64,000 nucleotides of DNA. Source: CAVRUD01 sp963849635. Lineage in GTDB: Bacteria > Chloroflexota > Chloroflexia > Thermomicrobiales > UBA6265. Below the pieces are notes generated by a model that saw only the letters and a list, made by a program, of their open reading frames with translations, did no database searches and had not been told where the DNA came from. This document shows positions 1-8,730 of this stretch, piece by piece (the first letter of the stretch is position 1; each line of letters starts with the position of its first letter). The translations under genes and the position numbers were made by a program. The stretch is from the NCBI GenBank assembly GCA_963849635.1, contig CAWKIA010000003.1:62001-126000 (forward strand). Direction: 5' to 3'.

Positions 1-1107
1 CTGGACGAACCGACCAGCCAGTTGGATCCGTGGGGCGCTGAGGAGGTGCTGACGGCACTGACCCGACTGAATGAGGACCTGGGTCTCACCATCGTTCTAG
101 TAGAGCATCGCCTGGAGCGGGTCGTGAGCCATGCCGACCGCCTGCGCTACCTGCCAGTGCCGGGCAGCGGCGATTTGTTCCAAGATGGGCGCCCGCGTGA
201 TGTCTTGGCCGAGATCGATCCCGGCGGAGTGCCCCCGTTGGTGGTGCTGGGGCGGAGGTTGGGGTGGACCCCGCTGCCCCTGACGATCAAGGAGGGGCGA
301 GATGCGGTCAGGAGAGATCCACGCCGGCCACTATCTCCCAACGTGGACGCACCGGTTCCATCTGGACCGCCCGTCCTGGCATTGCACCGGATCTCGGCGG
401 GGCACGGCCGCTCGACGGTCTTGCGGGAAGTCGACCTGCAAGTGCGCCCAGGGGAGCTAGTGGCGCTGATGGGGCGCAACGGTTCGGGGAAGACCACGCT
501 CCTGCGCACCGTGCTGGGATTGCACACGCCAACATCAGGACGGATCGAACTCGACGGCCGCGACGTAACCGCGCTGCACGCCGCCGAGCGAGCGGCGACC
601 ACCGCCTACGTCCCCCAGAATCCGACCTCGCTCTTCTTCGCGGAGACCCTGCGTGATGAGCTGGCGTTCACGCGGAAGCATCGCGGAGGGACTGGGGCAG
701 GAATAGACGAGACATTGGCGGCTCTGGGGTTGGAGCATGCCGCGGAGCGGAACCCGCGTGACCTGAGTGGCGGCGAGCGGGAGCGGGCGGCGCTGGCGAC
801 CGTGCTGGTTGGCCGGCCCCGTCTCTTGCTGCTGGACGAACCCACCCGAGGGATGGACTACCAGCGCAAACGATCGCTCGGGGAGTTGCTCCGGCGGCTC
901 TGCGCCGAGGGAGCGGCGACCATCATGGCCACCCATGACGTGGAACTGGTCGCGGCGACGGCCACAAGGGTGATCCTGCTCGGAGATGGCGGGATCGTGG
1001 CCGACGGCCATCCGCGCGAAGTGCTTTCAGGATCGCTGACCTTTGCAACCCAGATCAACAAGCTCTACGGGGATGGGTTTCTGACACCGGACGACATCGT
1101 CTTCTAG
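1..1107 (+). CDS. ECF-type ABC transporter ATP-binding protein, duplicated NBD (5' truncated)
   Basis: The reading frame is open from base 1, so the gene starts outside the window. The visible part opens at the Walker B/D-loop of a first nucleotide-binding domain (LDEPTSQLDPWG, then the H-loop region LVEHR). It continues into a complete second domain with Walker A GRNGSGKTT, Q-loop YVPQNP, signature LSGGERERAA and Walker B LLLLDEPTRGMD, followed by an H-loop (ATHD). Two fused NBDs and the wording around the Q-loop (LFFAETLRDELAF) match energy-coupling-factor (CbiO/EcfA) ATPases, which drive vitamin or metal-ion uptake with a membrane EcfT partner. The EcfT and substrate-binding genes would lie upstream and are not seen, so the substrate cannot be named. 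Two small membrane-protein genes follow on the other strand. Confidence 0.85.
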   Translation: MDEPTSQLDPWGAEEVLTALTRLNEDLGLTIVLVEHRLERVVSHADRLRYLPVPGSGDLFQDGRPRDVLAEIDPGGVPPLVVLGRRLGWTPLPLTIKEGRDAVRRDPRRPLSPNVDAPVPSGPPVLALHRISAGHGRSTVLREVDLQVRPGELVALMGRNGSGKTTLLRTVLGLHTPTSGRIELDGRDVTALHAAERAATTAYVPQNPTSLFFAETLRDELAFTRKHRGGTGAGIDETLAALGLEHAAERNPRDLSGGERERAALATVLVGRPRLLLLDEPTRGMDYQRKRSLGELLRRLCAEGAATIMATHDVELVAATATRVILLGDGGIVADGHPREVLSGSLTFATQINKLYGDGFLTPDDIVF

Positions 1108-1133
1108 GGAACTGGTGCGAGCGCACGCAATGC

Positions 1134-1310
1134 CTACGCGGCGACGAGGGTGTCGTCGGAACGGGACTCGTTCCGGGGCAACTGCGTGACGTTGTCGATG
1201 ACTGTCTCGGAAGCGGTGGTCGGATCGGAGGAGCTGAAGCAAACGAATGCGGCCGGAACCATGATGAGGAGCCAGACGACGACGGCGATGCTGCCCAGTA
1301 CGAGATCCAT
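1134..1310 (-). CDS. 58-aa single-pass membrane protein (mini-protein A)
   Basis: An ATG at 1310 is preceded by a good ribosome-binding site (GGGAAGG, about 10 nt upstream) and reads 58 codons to a stop at 1134. The product begins MDLVLGSIAVVVWLLIMVPA, a single hydrophobic segment (residues about 3-24), followed by a polar acidic tail of about 33 residues. The first 25 residues match those of the next small gene (1668-1856) in spacing and key residues (MD, W, M-V/L-P-A), so the two look like paralogues. A well-formed sigma70-type promoter lies about 260 nt upstream, implying a long leader. No function can be assigned. Its shortness makes it easy to miss in gene calling. Confidence 0.6.
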   Translation of the reverse strand: MDLVLGSIAVVVWLLIMVPAAFVCFSSSDPTTASETVIDNVTQLPRNESRSDDTLVAA

Positions 1311-1577
1311 GATGTTCTACCTTCCCGCTCTACCCGGCACCACGGCCGGAGGCAATGTGGAGTCAGAGCCGGTCAGGTGCTGACCGGACGCTGTCACGTC
1401 GAATCCGCGATAAGTGCGGAAGTTGCGCCCCGTTCCGGCCGCGCGGGTTGCGGCCGGGGGGTCTTCGGGTGCGGGTGCGGGGATGCGGGGGGTGAGCGGC
1501 GAACCGTCTGCGGTGGAGTCGAGGGGGGTGATCTCTCGTCCGTCTCGTAGGTCCGGCGGGCGACCGCTCTTAGAACA

Positions 1578-1605
1578 ATTGTACGGACACTTGCCTGAAA
1601 GTCAA
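1578..1605 (-). promoter_or_regulatory. Candidate sigma70-type promoter for mini-protein A
   Basis: In an AT-rich island of an otherwise GC-rich gap, the minus strand carries TTGACT (1605-1600), a 16-nt spacer and TACAAT (1583-1578). Both hexamers are near consensus. It points toward the 58-aa gene starting at 1310, leaving a leader of about 260 nt in which no other gene is seen. The rest of the 1311-1667 gap shows nothing recognisable. Confidence 0.5.
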
Positions 1606-1667
1606 TACCTTTTGACCACCAATATAGAACGAGTGTGCGAAAGCACCTCACCGCTTCCGCCCGCGGA

Positions 1668-1856
1668 CTAGGCGACGGCCTGCCCGCCCGTGGAGTCCCG
1701 GGGGGACTTTGGAGACGGGAACGAGAGCGGTCCAGATGAACGTGGCGACCGCTGTGGCTGCGATTCGGGATTGCGAGGCAAGAACTGAATCACCACCGCG
1801 GGCAGCACCATGCAGATCCAGATGGTGAGGATGAGACCAACGATCACGGCGTCCAT
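1668..1856 (-). CDS. 62-aa single-pass membrane protein (mini-protein B)
   Basis: The start chosen is the ATG at 1856, with GGAG about 12 nt upstream. The frame is open further upstream to 1898, but that extension lacks a better ribosome-binding site. The product begins MDAVIVGLILTIWICMVLPA, one hydrophobic helix (residues about 4-26), and ends in a polar tail rich in Pro, Ser and Arg. Its N-terminal segment resembles mini-protein A (1134-1310): the same MD start, Trp at nearly the same position, then M-[VL]-P-A. Tandem duplicated mini-membrane proteins next to each other suggest a conserved but unnamed family. Function is unknown. Confidence 0.6.
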   Translation of the reverse strand: MDAVIVGLILTIWICMVLPAVVIQFLPRNPESQPQRSPRSSGPLSFPSPKSPRDSTGGQAVA

Positions 1857-1892
1857 CGGCGGGTGTATCTCCAACGGGATCGAACCACAGTG

Positions 1893-1906
1893 GGGCAACG
1901 TTGCCC
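1893..1906. promoter_or_regulatory. Perfect 14-bp palindrome upstream of mini-protein B
   Basis: GGGCAACGTTGCCC is a perfect palindrome located 36 nt upstream of the ATG at 1856 and just downstream, on the minus strand, of a TTGACG hexamer (1926-1921). It could be an operator for a dimeric regulator. No convincing -10 box is seen, so this is only a suggestion. The remainder of the gap 1907-2154 shows no gene. Confidence 0.3.
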
Positions 1907-2154
1907 TTCACTGTGACTTACGTCAAAAGGTAGAACGTGGTTCCCTTTTCCATGTTTCACGCATTTCGCCGAATGCAGTTGTGCGGTACGAAGCATTCGC
2001 TGACCGCCTGGCACAATGGCGCCACTGCCGGAGGTAGTTCAGCGCTACCGAGCACAGAAAGCGTAAACTTTGTTCAGGAACGGGCGGGTTTCGCCTATCT
2101 TTTTCGGCGCTACGCGTCCTGACAGGTTCTTGTTCGGGTTTTGGGGCGGTACGA

Positions 2155-3972
2155 ATGGTCTGGAACGCGGAACCATCGCCACGACGGCGGAGACGGCGGC
2201 GTAACAGCGCGCCGATCTCTCGCCGATCGCTGCTCGGCGGTGGGGCTGTCGCGCTCGCGGCCGGGGCGACGTCCGTGGCCATCTGGCAGCGAGCGGAAAA
2301 TACCGACTCTTCGGACGAACCCGAGTCGAACACCTTTGTTCCGCAGGCGATCGTACCCGAGCCCGCGACCGTGGTAACGACTCCCCAGCCCACGGCACCG
2401 ACTGCCAGAGCGACACCCCCCGTTGCGCTTGAGTCCATCAGCGATGCGTCTGTCGCGCAGCTGCGCCGGGCGCTTGACGCCGGTGAGATCTCCGTGCGCG
2501 AGTTGGTCGAGGCCTGCGTCGACCGGATCGACGAGTTGGATGGAGGCGACTACGGTCTCGGCGCCATCATCGAGATCAACCCCGAACTGATGGAGATCGC
2601 CGAGACGCGCGAACGGGAACTCCGCCGTGGCGAGAGCCGCGGCCCGTTGCACGGTATCCCCATCGTCGTCAAAGACCTGTATTCCACCAATGATTCGATG
2701 GCGACGACGGCGGGGTCGCTCGCGCTGTTGAACAACCCGGTCGTGCGCGATGCCTTTCTGATCACCCAGTTGCGAGAGGCCGGCGCCATCTTGCTCGGCA
2801 AGACGAATATGACCGAATGGAGCAACTTCAAGGGGACCGTGCAGACGAGCGGGTGGAGTCCCCGCGGCGGCCAAACCCGTAATCCGTACCGCCTCGATAT
2901 CTCACCGTGGGGCTCCAGCTCCGGCTCCGCCGTCGCCGTCGCCGCCGGACTCGTGCCGCTGGCGCTCGGTGTCGAGACCGATGGCTCGATCACCTGCCCC
3001 GCCTCGGCCACCGCGACCGTTGGAATGAAGCCGACGGTGGGGCTGACTAGCCGGAGTGGAGTGATTCCGATTTCATTCACTCAGGATTCCCCCGGACCGA
3101 TGGGAAGATCGGTCGCCGATGTCGCCGCATTGCTCACCGCGATCGCCGGGTACGACCCGGAGGATCCTGGGAGCGGTGATCTGGGGTGGACGGCGCCCGC
3201 GGCCGCCTTCACGACGTTCCCGATCGGTGACGTCGGGTCGATCGACTACACCGAGTATCTCGACCCCGATGGATTGCGCGGTGCCCGGATCGGCGTGGCG
3301 CGTGATCTCATCTACGAACCGAATGCCGTTGCATTGATGGATTCGATCCTGCCAGAGCTCGAGGCGGCGGGCGCTCGGGTGATTGACCCGGTCGATATCC
3401 CCACCGTTGAGGATCTGGCGTCGGGTGTTGACGAGTACCAGGGGCTTCTCACGGAATTCAGGTATGGGCTCGAGACCTATTTCGCGACCTATACGCCCGG
3501 CGGGGAGATCATGTCGATCGCCGATCTGGTGGCCTTCAACGAGGCAAACGCTGAGGAAGAGCTGATCTACCACGACCAGGCGGTCTTTCACAGCGCATTG
3601 GCCACAGGATCGATCTGGGACGAATGGTTTCGAACCCTGACCGTCAGCAATTTGACCCGGGCCCGCGATCGGGGTATAGACGCCGCGCTCGCCGAACATC
3701 GCCTCGATGCCTTGATTGCCCCGTCGGCCGGACCGCCAACGGTGATCAGTCTGGGCGGCGACGATTTCACCGGGTCGAGCAGCCAGATCGCGGCGATGGC
3801 GGGCTATCCGATCATCAGCGTGCCGCTCGGATACGTCGATGGCCTGCCTGTCGGGCTAAGCTTCATGGGCCCCGCGTTCAGCGAGGGATTGCTGATCAGG
3901 CTGGCGTCGGGATTCGAGGCAATCCACCCGGTCAGAGAGGTGCCGGGATTCGGCCTGGGAACGCTGGATTGA
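2155..3972 (+). CDS. Tat-exported amidase (amidase signature family)
   Basis: The protein has 605 residues. The N-terminus has an Arg-rich stretch then SRRSLLGGGAVALAAG, a twin-arginine export signal, so the enzyme probably acts outside the cytoplasm. The amidase-signature catalytic triad can be placed: Lys173 in VVKDLYS, the cis-Ser near 256 in GSSSGSAVAVAAG, and nucleophile Ser278 in ETDGSITCPA. The family hydrolyses amide bonds (GatA-like fold) by a Ser-cisSer-Lys mechanism. The substrate is not predictable, but an exported version with no gatB/gatC neighbours is unlikely to be the tRNA-dependent GatA subunit. The ATG at 2155 follows a GGGGCGG ribosome-binding site. The gene stands alone, followed by a promoter and a small membrane-peptide gene. 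Confidence 0.88.
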   Translation: MVWNAEPSPRRRRRRRNSAPISRRSLLGGGAVALAAGATSVAIWQRAENTDSSDEPESNTFVPQAIVPEPATVVTTPQPTAPTARATPPVALESISDASVAQLRRALDAGEISVRELVEACVDRIDELDGGDYGLGAIIEINPELMEIAETRERELRRGESRGPLHGIPIVVKDLYSTNDSMATTAGSLALLNNPVVRDAFLITQLREAGAILLGKTNMTEWSNFKGTVQTSGWSPRGGQTRNPYRLDISPWGSSSGSAVAVAAGLVPLALGVETDGSITCPASATATVGMKPTVGLTSRSGVIPISFTQDSPGPMGRSVADVAALLTAIAGYDPEDPGSGDLGWTAPAAAFTTFPIGDVGSIDYTEYLDPDGLRGARIGVARDLIYEPNAVALMDSILPELEAAGARVIDPVDIPTVEDLASGVDEYQGLLTEFRYGLETYFATYTPGGEIMSIADLVAFNEANAEEELIYHDQAVFHSALATGSIWDEWFRTLTVSNLTRARDRGIDAALAEHRLDALIAPSAGPPTVISLGGDDFTGSSSQIAAMAGYPIISVPLGYVDGLPVGLSFMGPAFSEGLLIRLASGFEAIHPVREVPGFGLGTLD

Positions 3973-4001
3973 GGTATTCGCGGATTAAGCGCTGAAATGC
4001 G

Positions 4002-4031
4002 TTGACAGGGCGACAACGGGCCGGGTAGGAT
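4002..4031 (+). promoter_or_regulatory. Sigma70-type promoter for the 41-aa membrane peptide gene
   Basis: TTGACA (4002-4007, perfect -35) is followed by an 18-nt spacer and TAGGAT (4026-4031). It lies just downstream of the amidase stop and about 135 nt before the GTG of the small gene at 4167. It may also serve the DUF4397 gene at 4445 by readthrough past the hairpin at 4326. Confidence 0.55.
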
Positions 4032-4166
4032 CGCTCCGATCCTGGAGCGAACCGAACAGGTTTGCCGAGTATCATCGGAAGACGGTTCGGTGGGGGCGCT
4101 GCATGTGGCTTGGCTTGCGGCGCGGGCTAACCCCGAACCGTCATGGCTTCGAAAAGGGGGAGCAGT

Positions 4167-4292
4167 GTGACGGAACAGCAGCGACCGGTGCAGGACCTGT
4201 TTTCGACCCGTGAGCTCGTGCGACGCGGTGTCGTCGTCCTGGCGCTGATCTCGCTGGCACTGGTGCTCTTGCTGGCGGCGCGTTTCGCCTGA
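4167..4292 (+). CDS. 41-aa single-pass membrane peptide
   Basis: A GTG at 4167 sits 5 nt after a strong AGGGGGAG ribosome-binding site. An in-frame ATG at 4143 would add eight residues but has no such site. The product is a short polar N-terminus (TEQQRPVQDLF), a positively charged stretch (RELVRR) and a C-terminal hydrophobic helix of about 20 residues ending AARFA. This is the topology of a small tail-anchored or single-span protein. It has its own promoter upstream and a strong hairpin downstream (4326-4349), so it looks like a monocistronic gene. No family is recognised. Confidence 0.55.
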   Translation: MTEQQRPVQDLFSTRELVRRGVVVLALISLALVLLLAARFA

Positions 4293-4325
4293 GACACCGG
4301 CACACAGTATCGACAATCGGCGTGG

Positions 4326-4349
4326 CGCGGCGGAACATGTTCCGCCGCG
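4326..4349 (+). terminator. Perfect 24-bp palindromic hairpin, probable terminator
   Basis: CGCGGCGGAACA is followed immediately by its exact reverse complement, then TTTCGCGTTTT. The hairpin sits 34 nt after the stop of the 41-aa gene, and the T-rich tract fits an intrinsic terminator. The lack of a natural loop means the innermost pairs must open, so an operator role is an alternative. Confidence 0.5.
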
Positions 4350-4444
4350 TTTCGCGTTTTCGGGTACCTTGAGCGCATGCAGCGGCATGACCCGCACCGG
4401 CCGCGGCGTCACGTGACCAGTCACCGTACAAAGGGGAACGACCG

Positions 4445-5882
4445 ATGCCCCGGTCGGTTCGATTCTTGGACAGCTCAGCCTTCCGCCACCGCGCGCGAAC
4501 TCGTGTGACCTCACCAACCCGAAGTGCCGGATCGGCGTTCACCACATCGTGTCTCCTGGCACTGTTCTTGGTTCTTGGTACGGGACCAGGTGGGGTATTG
4601 GCCCAGGACGAGGATGAGGGTGAGATTAGCAAACCCGGTCAGGCGCTGATCCGTGTCATCCACACCTCGCCGGATGCCCCCGCGCTCGATTTCTACGCCG
4701 GCGACCGAATCGTCGCCGGCGGGCTTGTTCAGGGGGATGTTACCGGCTTTCTTCCTGTACCAGCCGGCCAGATGGCGCTCAGTTTTGTCCCCACCGGCGG
4801 CTCGATCGAGACCGCGATCGTCGAAACGCGGTACGACCTGATTGACGGCGGTGTCTATGAGGTCGTGGCGCTGGGCCAGCTTCGTGAGATCGACGGGCGA
4901 ATCTACGAAATCGATCGCTCGCGCTTCGAGGAGCCCGGCAAGGCTCGGTTCAGGTTCTTGCACTTCTCGCCCGACGCGGCCGAGGTCGATGTCTTCCTCG
5001 GTGAGGAAGAGTTGCTGTTCGACGGCGCCGATTTTGCCGACGCCACCGGGTACGTAGAGATCCCGGCAGGGCAGCACATCATCAACCTGAGGGCGTCCGA
5101 CCCAGCACTTGCTACCAGTGCCGGTCCAATGGCGACGGTCAACCTGGAGGCGAAGGACGGCGGGGTGTACGACATCCTCGCGATCGGCCTCACCGAGAAT
5201 GCCACCTTCGGACTGCTCCCCCTGGGCGCGACCAGCGATCTTCCGTGTGGAGTGGTCCTCGGCACCGGCGGGCCAGGCGACGCCTGCGTCCGGGTCGTCC
5301 ACGCATCGATTGATACGCCCGCGTTCGATCTCTACGTCGATGACAGTCAATCCCCGATCATCGAAGGACTGTCGTTTGCGGCTGGCTCGGAGTTCGTCGC
5401 CATCCCGGCGGGCGAACACGCGATCCGTGTTGTGGCGACCGGATCGCGGGACGACGAGCCGGTGCGCGAAGCGAAGATCGAACTTGAGGCCGGGACCGCT
5501 TATGATCTGGCGGCGTTGGATCTCCAGGCGCAACTCGATGTGCGCGCCCTTGAGCTTGGATCTCTCTCCGCTCGGGGCTGGGCAGTCCAGGCTCAGCTTT
5601 GTCCACGCGATGCCGAACCAGAGCGGGCTGACCATGACACTGGCCTCCGGTGAGCCGATCTACGAGAACCTCGAGTTCCCCGACATGTCGCCGTCGTTGG
5701 AGATTCCAGCGGAGCCGCTGGACATATCGGTGCAGGCGGCGATCGAAGACGGCGCCGTCCTGGCGACGGACCTTGGCTTCGATCCCACGGCGGGTTTGGT
5801 CTATACCCTGTACGTGATTGGCAACGGCGACGGACTGGTGGCCAAGGTGCTCACCTTGATGGCTCCGGCTGTGCTTTTGTGA
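4445..5882 (+). pseudogene. Secreted DUF4397-repeat protein, frameshifted
   Basis: The ATG at 4445 follows AAAGGGGAAC. The product has a Ser/Arg-rich N-terminus, a hydrophobic signal segment (about residues 32-53) ending VLAQ, then DUF4397-type repeats. Each begins with a line such as RVIHTSPDAPALDFY, RFLHFSPDAAEVDVF or RVVHASIDTPAFDLY. The first frame stops at 5653, but a fourth repeat (SRLSFVHAMPNQSG, then PIYENLEF) runs in the next frame to a stop at 5882. The switch falls about 5570-5590, near a GGGG run, so a single indel explains it. With that base corrected the protein has four repeats in about 479 residues. DUF4397 domains are beta-sandwich modules of extracellular proteins of unknown function. 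A second, intact DUF4397 gene lies at 29552. Confidence 0.75.
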
Positions 5883-6190
5883 CCCGCACCGCCGGAGCGC
5901 GAATGGCGCGCTGAGTCCGGCAAACGAAGTTCAGGACTCGTGCGGTAGTCGCACGGCGAGCCGGGGACGGACCTTTCGTCCCGCAGCGGCGCGGCGGAAC
6001 GAAGCGCCGGCGATCGCCGCCCGACGACACCATTGGCATCGCTCCAAGGGTCGATCGTTCCAATGCACAGGGGTCGCACAACTACCGCGCACTAGGGCAA
6101 CCGGGTCCAGGGGAGCGAACCCACATGTGCTAGGATCGGGAGACGGGAGACATCAATCTGTGCAGGTGAAGAACGGCGGGAGCACGGGGC
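5883..6190. other. Intergenic gap without a recognised gene
   Basis: The 308 nt between the DUF4397 gene and the XRE-STAND gene holds a weak hairpin (GGGACG...CGTCCC near 5967-5985) and a TAGGAT hexamer near 6131, but no matching -35 box. No small gene with a ribosome-binding site was found. Confidence 0.4.
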
Positions 6191-8716
6191 ATGGGGACGC
6201 CTAAGCAGGAGGACTTCGCGGACCTGCTGCGGCGGTTCCGGCTGCGGGCCGGTCTGAGTCAGGAAGCGCTGGCGGAACGTGCCGGCCTTAGCACGAATGG
6301 GGTTGGCAGTCTTGAGCGGGGTATCCGGACGCTGCCCCACGCGGATACCGTGGGGCGCCTCGGAGAGGCTCTGGGACTGAGTGCGGAGGAGCGGGCGGCT
6401 TTTGCGGACGCGGCGCGGCCGCCACGCACAACCGAGCGTGTGACCGGGGCGGAAGAACAGGTCGACGTGCCGTTACCGGGGTCGGGTGCGGTGCCGGAGC
6501 CGCCGACTCCCCTGATCGGGCGCGAGCGAGAGCTGGCGGAAGAGGTTGCTCTGCTGGGTCGGGCCGAGGTGCGGCTCTTGACCTTGAGTGGACCTGGAGG
6601 GGTAGGGAAGACGCGGCTGGCGCTAGCGACGGCGGCGGTGGCGCGGGATGAGGGTAGGTTCCGGGATGGAGTCGTCTTCGTCGATCTGGCGCCAATTCGG
6701 GAGCCGTCGCTGGTTGTGACCGCGATCGCGCGGGCGCTCGGCGTCGCGGAGAGCGGAGCCTCCGCGCCGGCGACGCGCGTGTTCGAGCACCTGATGGCCC
6801 GGCAGGTCTTGCTCGTCCTCGACAACTTCGAGCACCTGCTGGAGGCCGCTCCGCTCGTGACCGAAATTCTGGCGACGTGTCCGCTGGTGAAGATCCTGGC
6901 GACCAGCCGGGTTCGGCTTCGTCTACGCGGTGAGCGGGTGCTGGTTGTGCCGCCGCTCTCGCTCCCGGACGAGAACGACCTGTCCGCGAACGAGTTGGCG
7001 GCGTCAGATGCAGTGCGGCTTCTGGCGGACCGGATGGCGGACGTGGACCCGGGGTTCGCGGTGACGGAGGAGAACGCCGCGGCCATGGCGGCGATCTGCC
7101 GGCGGCTGGACGGACTGCCGCTGGCGTTAGAGTTGGTTGCGCCCTGGGCGCGGGTGCTGCCGCCGGAGGAACTCCGAAGTCGCCTTGAGGCGGGACGACT
7201 TCCGTCCGCCGTCGCGGCGGCAGATCTTGCGCCCCGGCAGCGGACGATGCGGGAGACGATCGCTTGGAGCTACGACCTGCTTGAGCCGGACGAGCAACAG
7301 CTCTTTCAACGCTTTTCGGTCTTTGTCGGGGGGTGGACGATTGAGGCAGCGGAGGCGATCACGCCAGACGGTGAGGGAGGCGCGGGCGGACTCCTTCCTA
7401 ATTTGGCAGCGTTGGTAGACAAGAGTTTGGTGCAGCGCCACGATGGCGCGCGATCGAGCGTGCGCTTCACGATGCTGGAGACGGTGCGGGAGTACGCATT
7501 GGAGCGTTTGAATGTAGAGGGCGAGGCGGTCGTAACGCGACAGCGGCATGCACTCTATTTCTCGCGTTGGCAGAGCGCGCCCGACCGGAGTTGGGCGGAT
7601 CGAACCAGGGCGAATGGTTGGACGTATTGGAGCACGACCATGCGAATCTGCGGGCGGCGCTTGCCTGGCTCCTGGACGGCAACGACGACGCAGTTGAGGA
7701 AAACCATTGCGGCTCGCCAGCGCGTTGTGGCCCTTCTGGACGGTACGCGGCTTCTTACACGAGCGGCGAGTTTGGCTGGAGCGAGCAGTGCGGACGAGCG
7801 TTACCCGGACCTCTCCGAGGTACGCGACGGCATTGCTGAACTTGGCGAACACTGCCTACGATCTTGACGAGAACGAGCTAGCGTCAACGCTTTATAGCGA
7901 GGCGATGGTTGCATGGAGTGAGTTGGGCGAACGTGGAGGTGTGGCTGCTGCGACCGAAGGACTTGGGCGCGTGGCACACAATCAAGGAAGGCTTGAGGAG
8001 GCTTCACGTCTCCTGAGAGACGCATTACGCGACTTTGAGGCTTTGGAAAAACCTGCCTAACCAAGCCGTCGGTCATTATCAGCTTGCAAGGATTGCTATC
8101 GACCAAGGGGATGGTGATCGCGCCCGGGCCTGCTTTGGGCAGGCGAGAGATATTTGGGGCACACTCGGGCACATTGAGGGTGTGGCCTATTGCGATTACG
8201 GGTTGGGTTGCCTCTTAGGCGCGAAGATCGCTTGGGCGAGGCGCACGAGGTACTCGAGCGGGCGCTCGACGCGTTTTACGCGGTCGACGACCGGCGTGGT
8301 GTTGCGAGAACCAGGCATGAACTCGGGCGAATCGCCCAACAGTCGGGTCAGTGGCTCAACGCCGCGCGAGCGCATCGCGACGCGCTCGCGCGGCGGGTGG
8401 ACCTAGCCGACGATCAGGGAATTGTCGAATCCCTGGAGGCGATTGCTGACGCAGCGATCGAACTCGGGGATGTTCCTGAGGCAGTGCGGCTGTGGACCGT
8501 GGCGAACGAGTGGAGACGTGTTTCCGGTACAGTTCGTGCCGCCGCAGAGGCTCGCGCGATCGAGCGAGGGATTAGCGGCGGCACGAGAGACGCTTGGAGA
8601 AGCCGCAGTTCGCCGATGCTATGGCAGCCGGAGCGGTGATGTCTCTGGGTCATGCAGCCGCCGCAGCCATTCGGGTCCTGGACATGGCTGCTTTCAAAGA
8701 AGACGGCCTAACATAA
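6191..8716 (+). pseudogene. XRE-family STAND ATPase regulator (HTH + NB-ARC + TPR), multiply frameshifted
   Basis: Residues 1-70 form an XRE helix-turn-helix (FADLLRRFRLRAGLSQEALA). A STAND/NB-ARC ATPase domain follows with Walker A SGPGGVGKT near residue 137 and Walker B VLLVLDNFEH, then TPR-like helices. The frame is clean for 1.37 kb, then breaks about six times: near 7563, 7703, 8046, 8215, 8565 and 8603. Each piece still reads as family sequence (ERARPELGGSNQGEWLDVLE; GRVAHNQGRLEEASRLLRDA; RREDRLGEAHEVLERALDAF; AARETLGE then QFADAMAAGAV), ending at 8714-8716. The corrected protein would be about 840 residues. This may be true decay, or a poorly polished stretch of assembly. Such proteins are thought to be ligand-triggered ATP-dependent switches; the target is unknown. 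It is convergent with the CHAT gene. Confidence 0.8.
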
Positions 8717-8730
8717 GTTCAAGCTGCGAT

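Noticed and set aside
1860..1892. tRNA T-arm-like string GGTTCGATCCC on the minus strand
   Set aside because: No matching T-stem, anticodon arm or acceptor stem can be built around it.
4511..5635. 374-codon minus-strand frame opposite the DUF4397 gene
   Set aside because: Mirror frame of a clear repeat protein; no ribosome-binding site or family motif.
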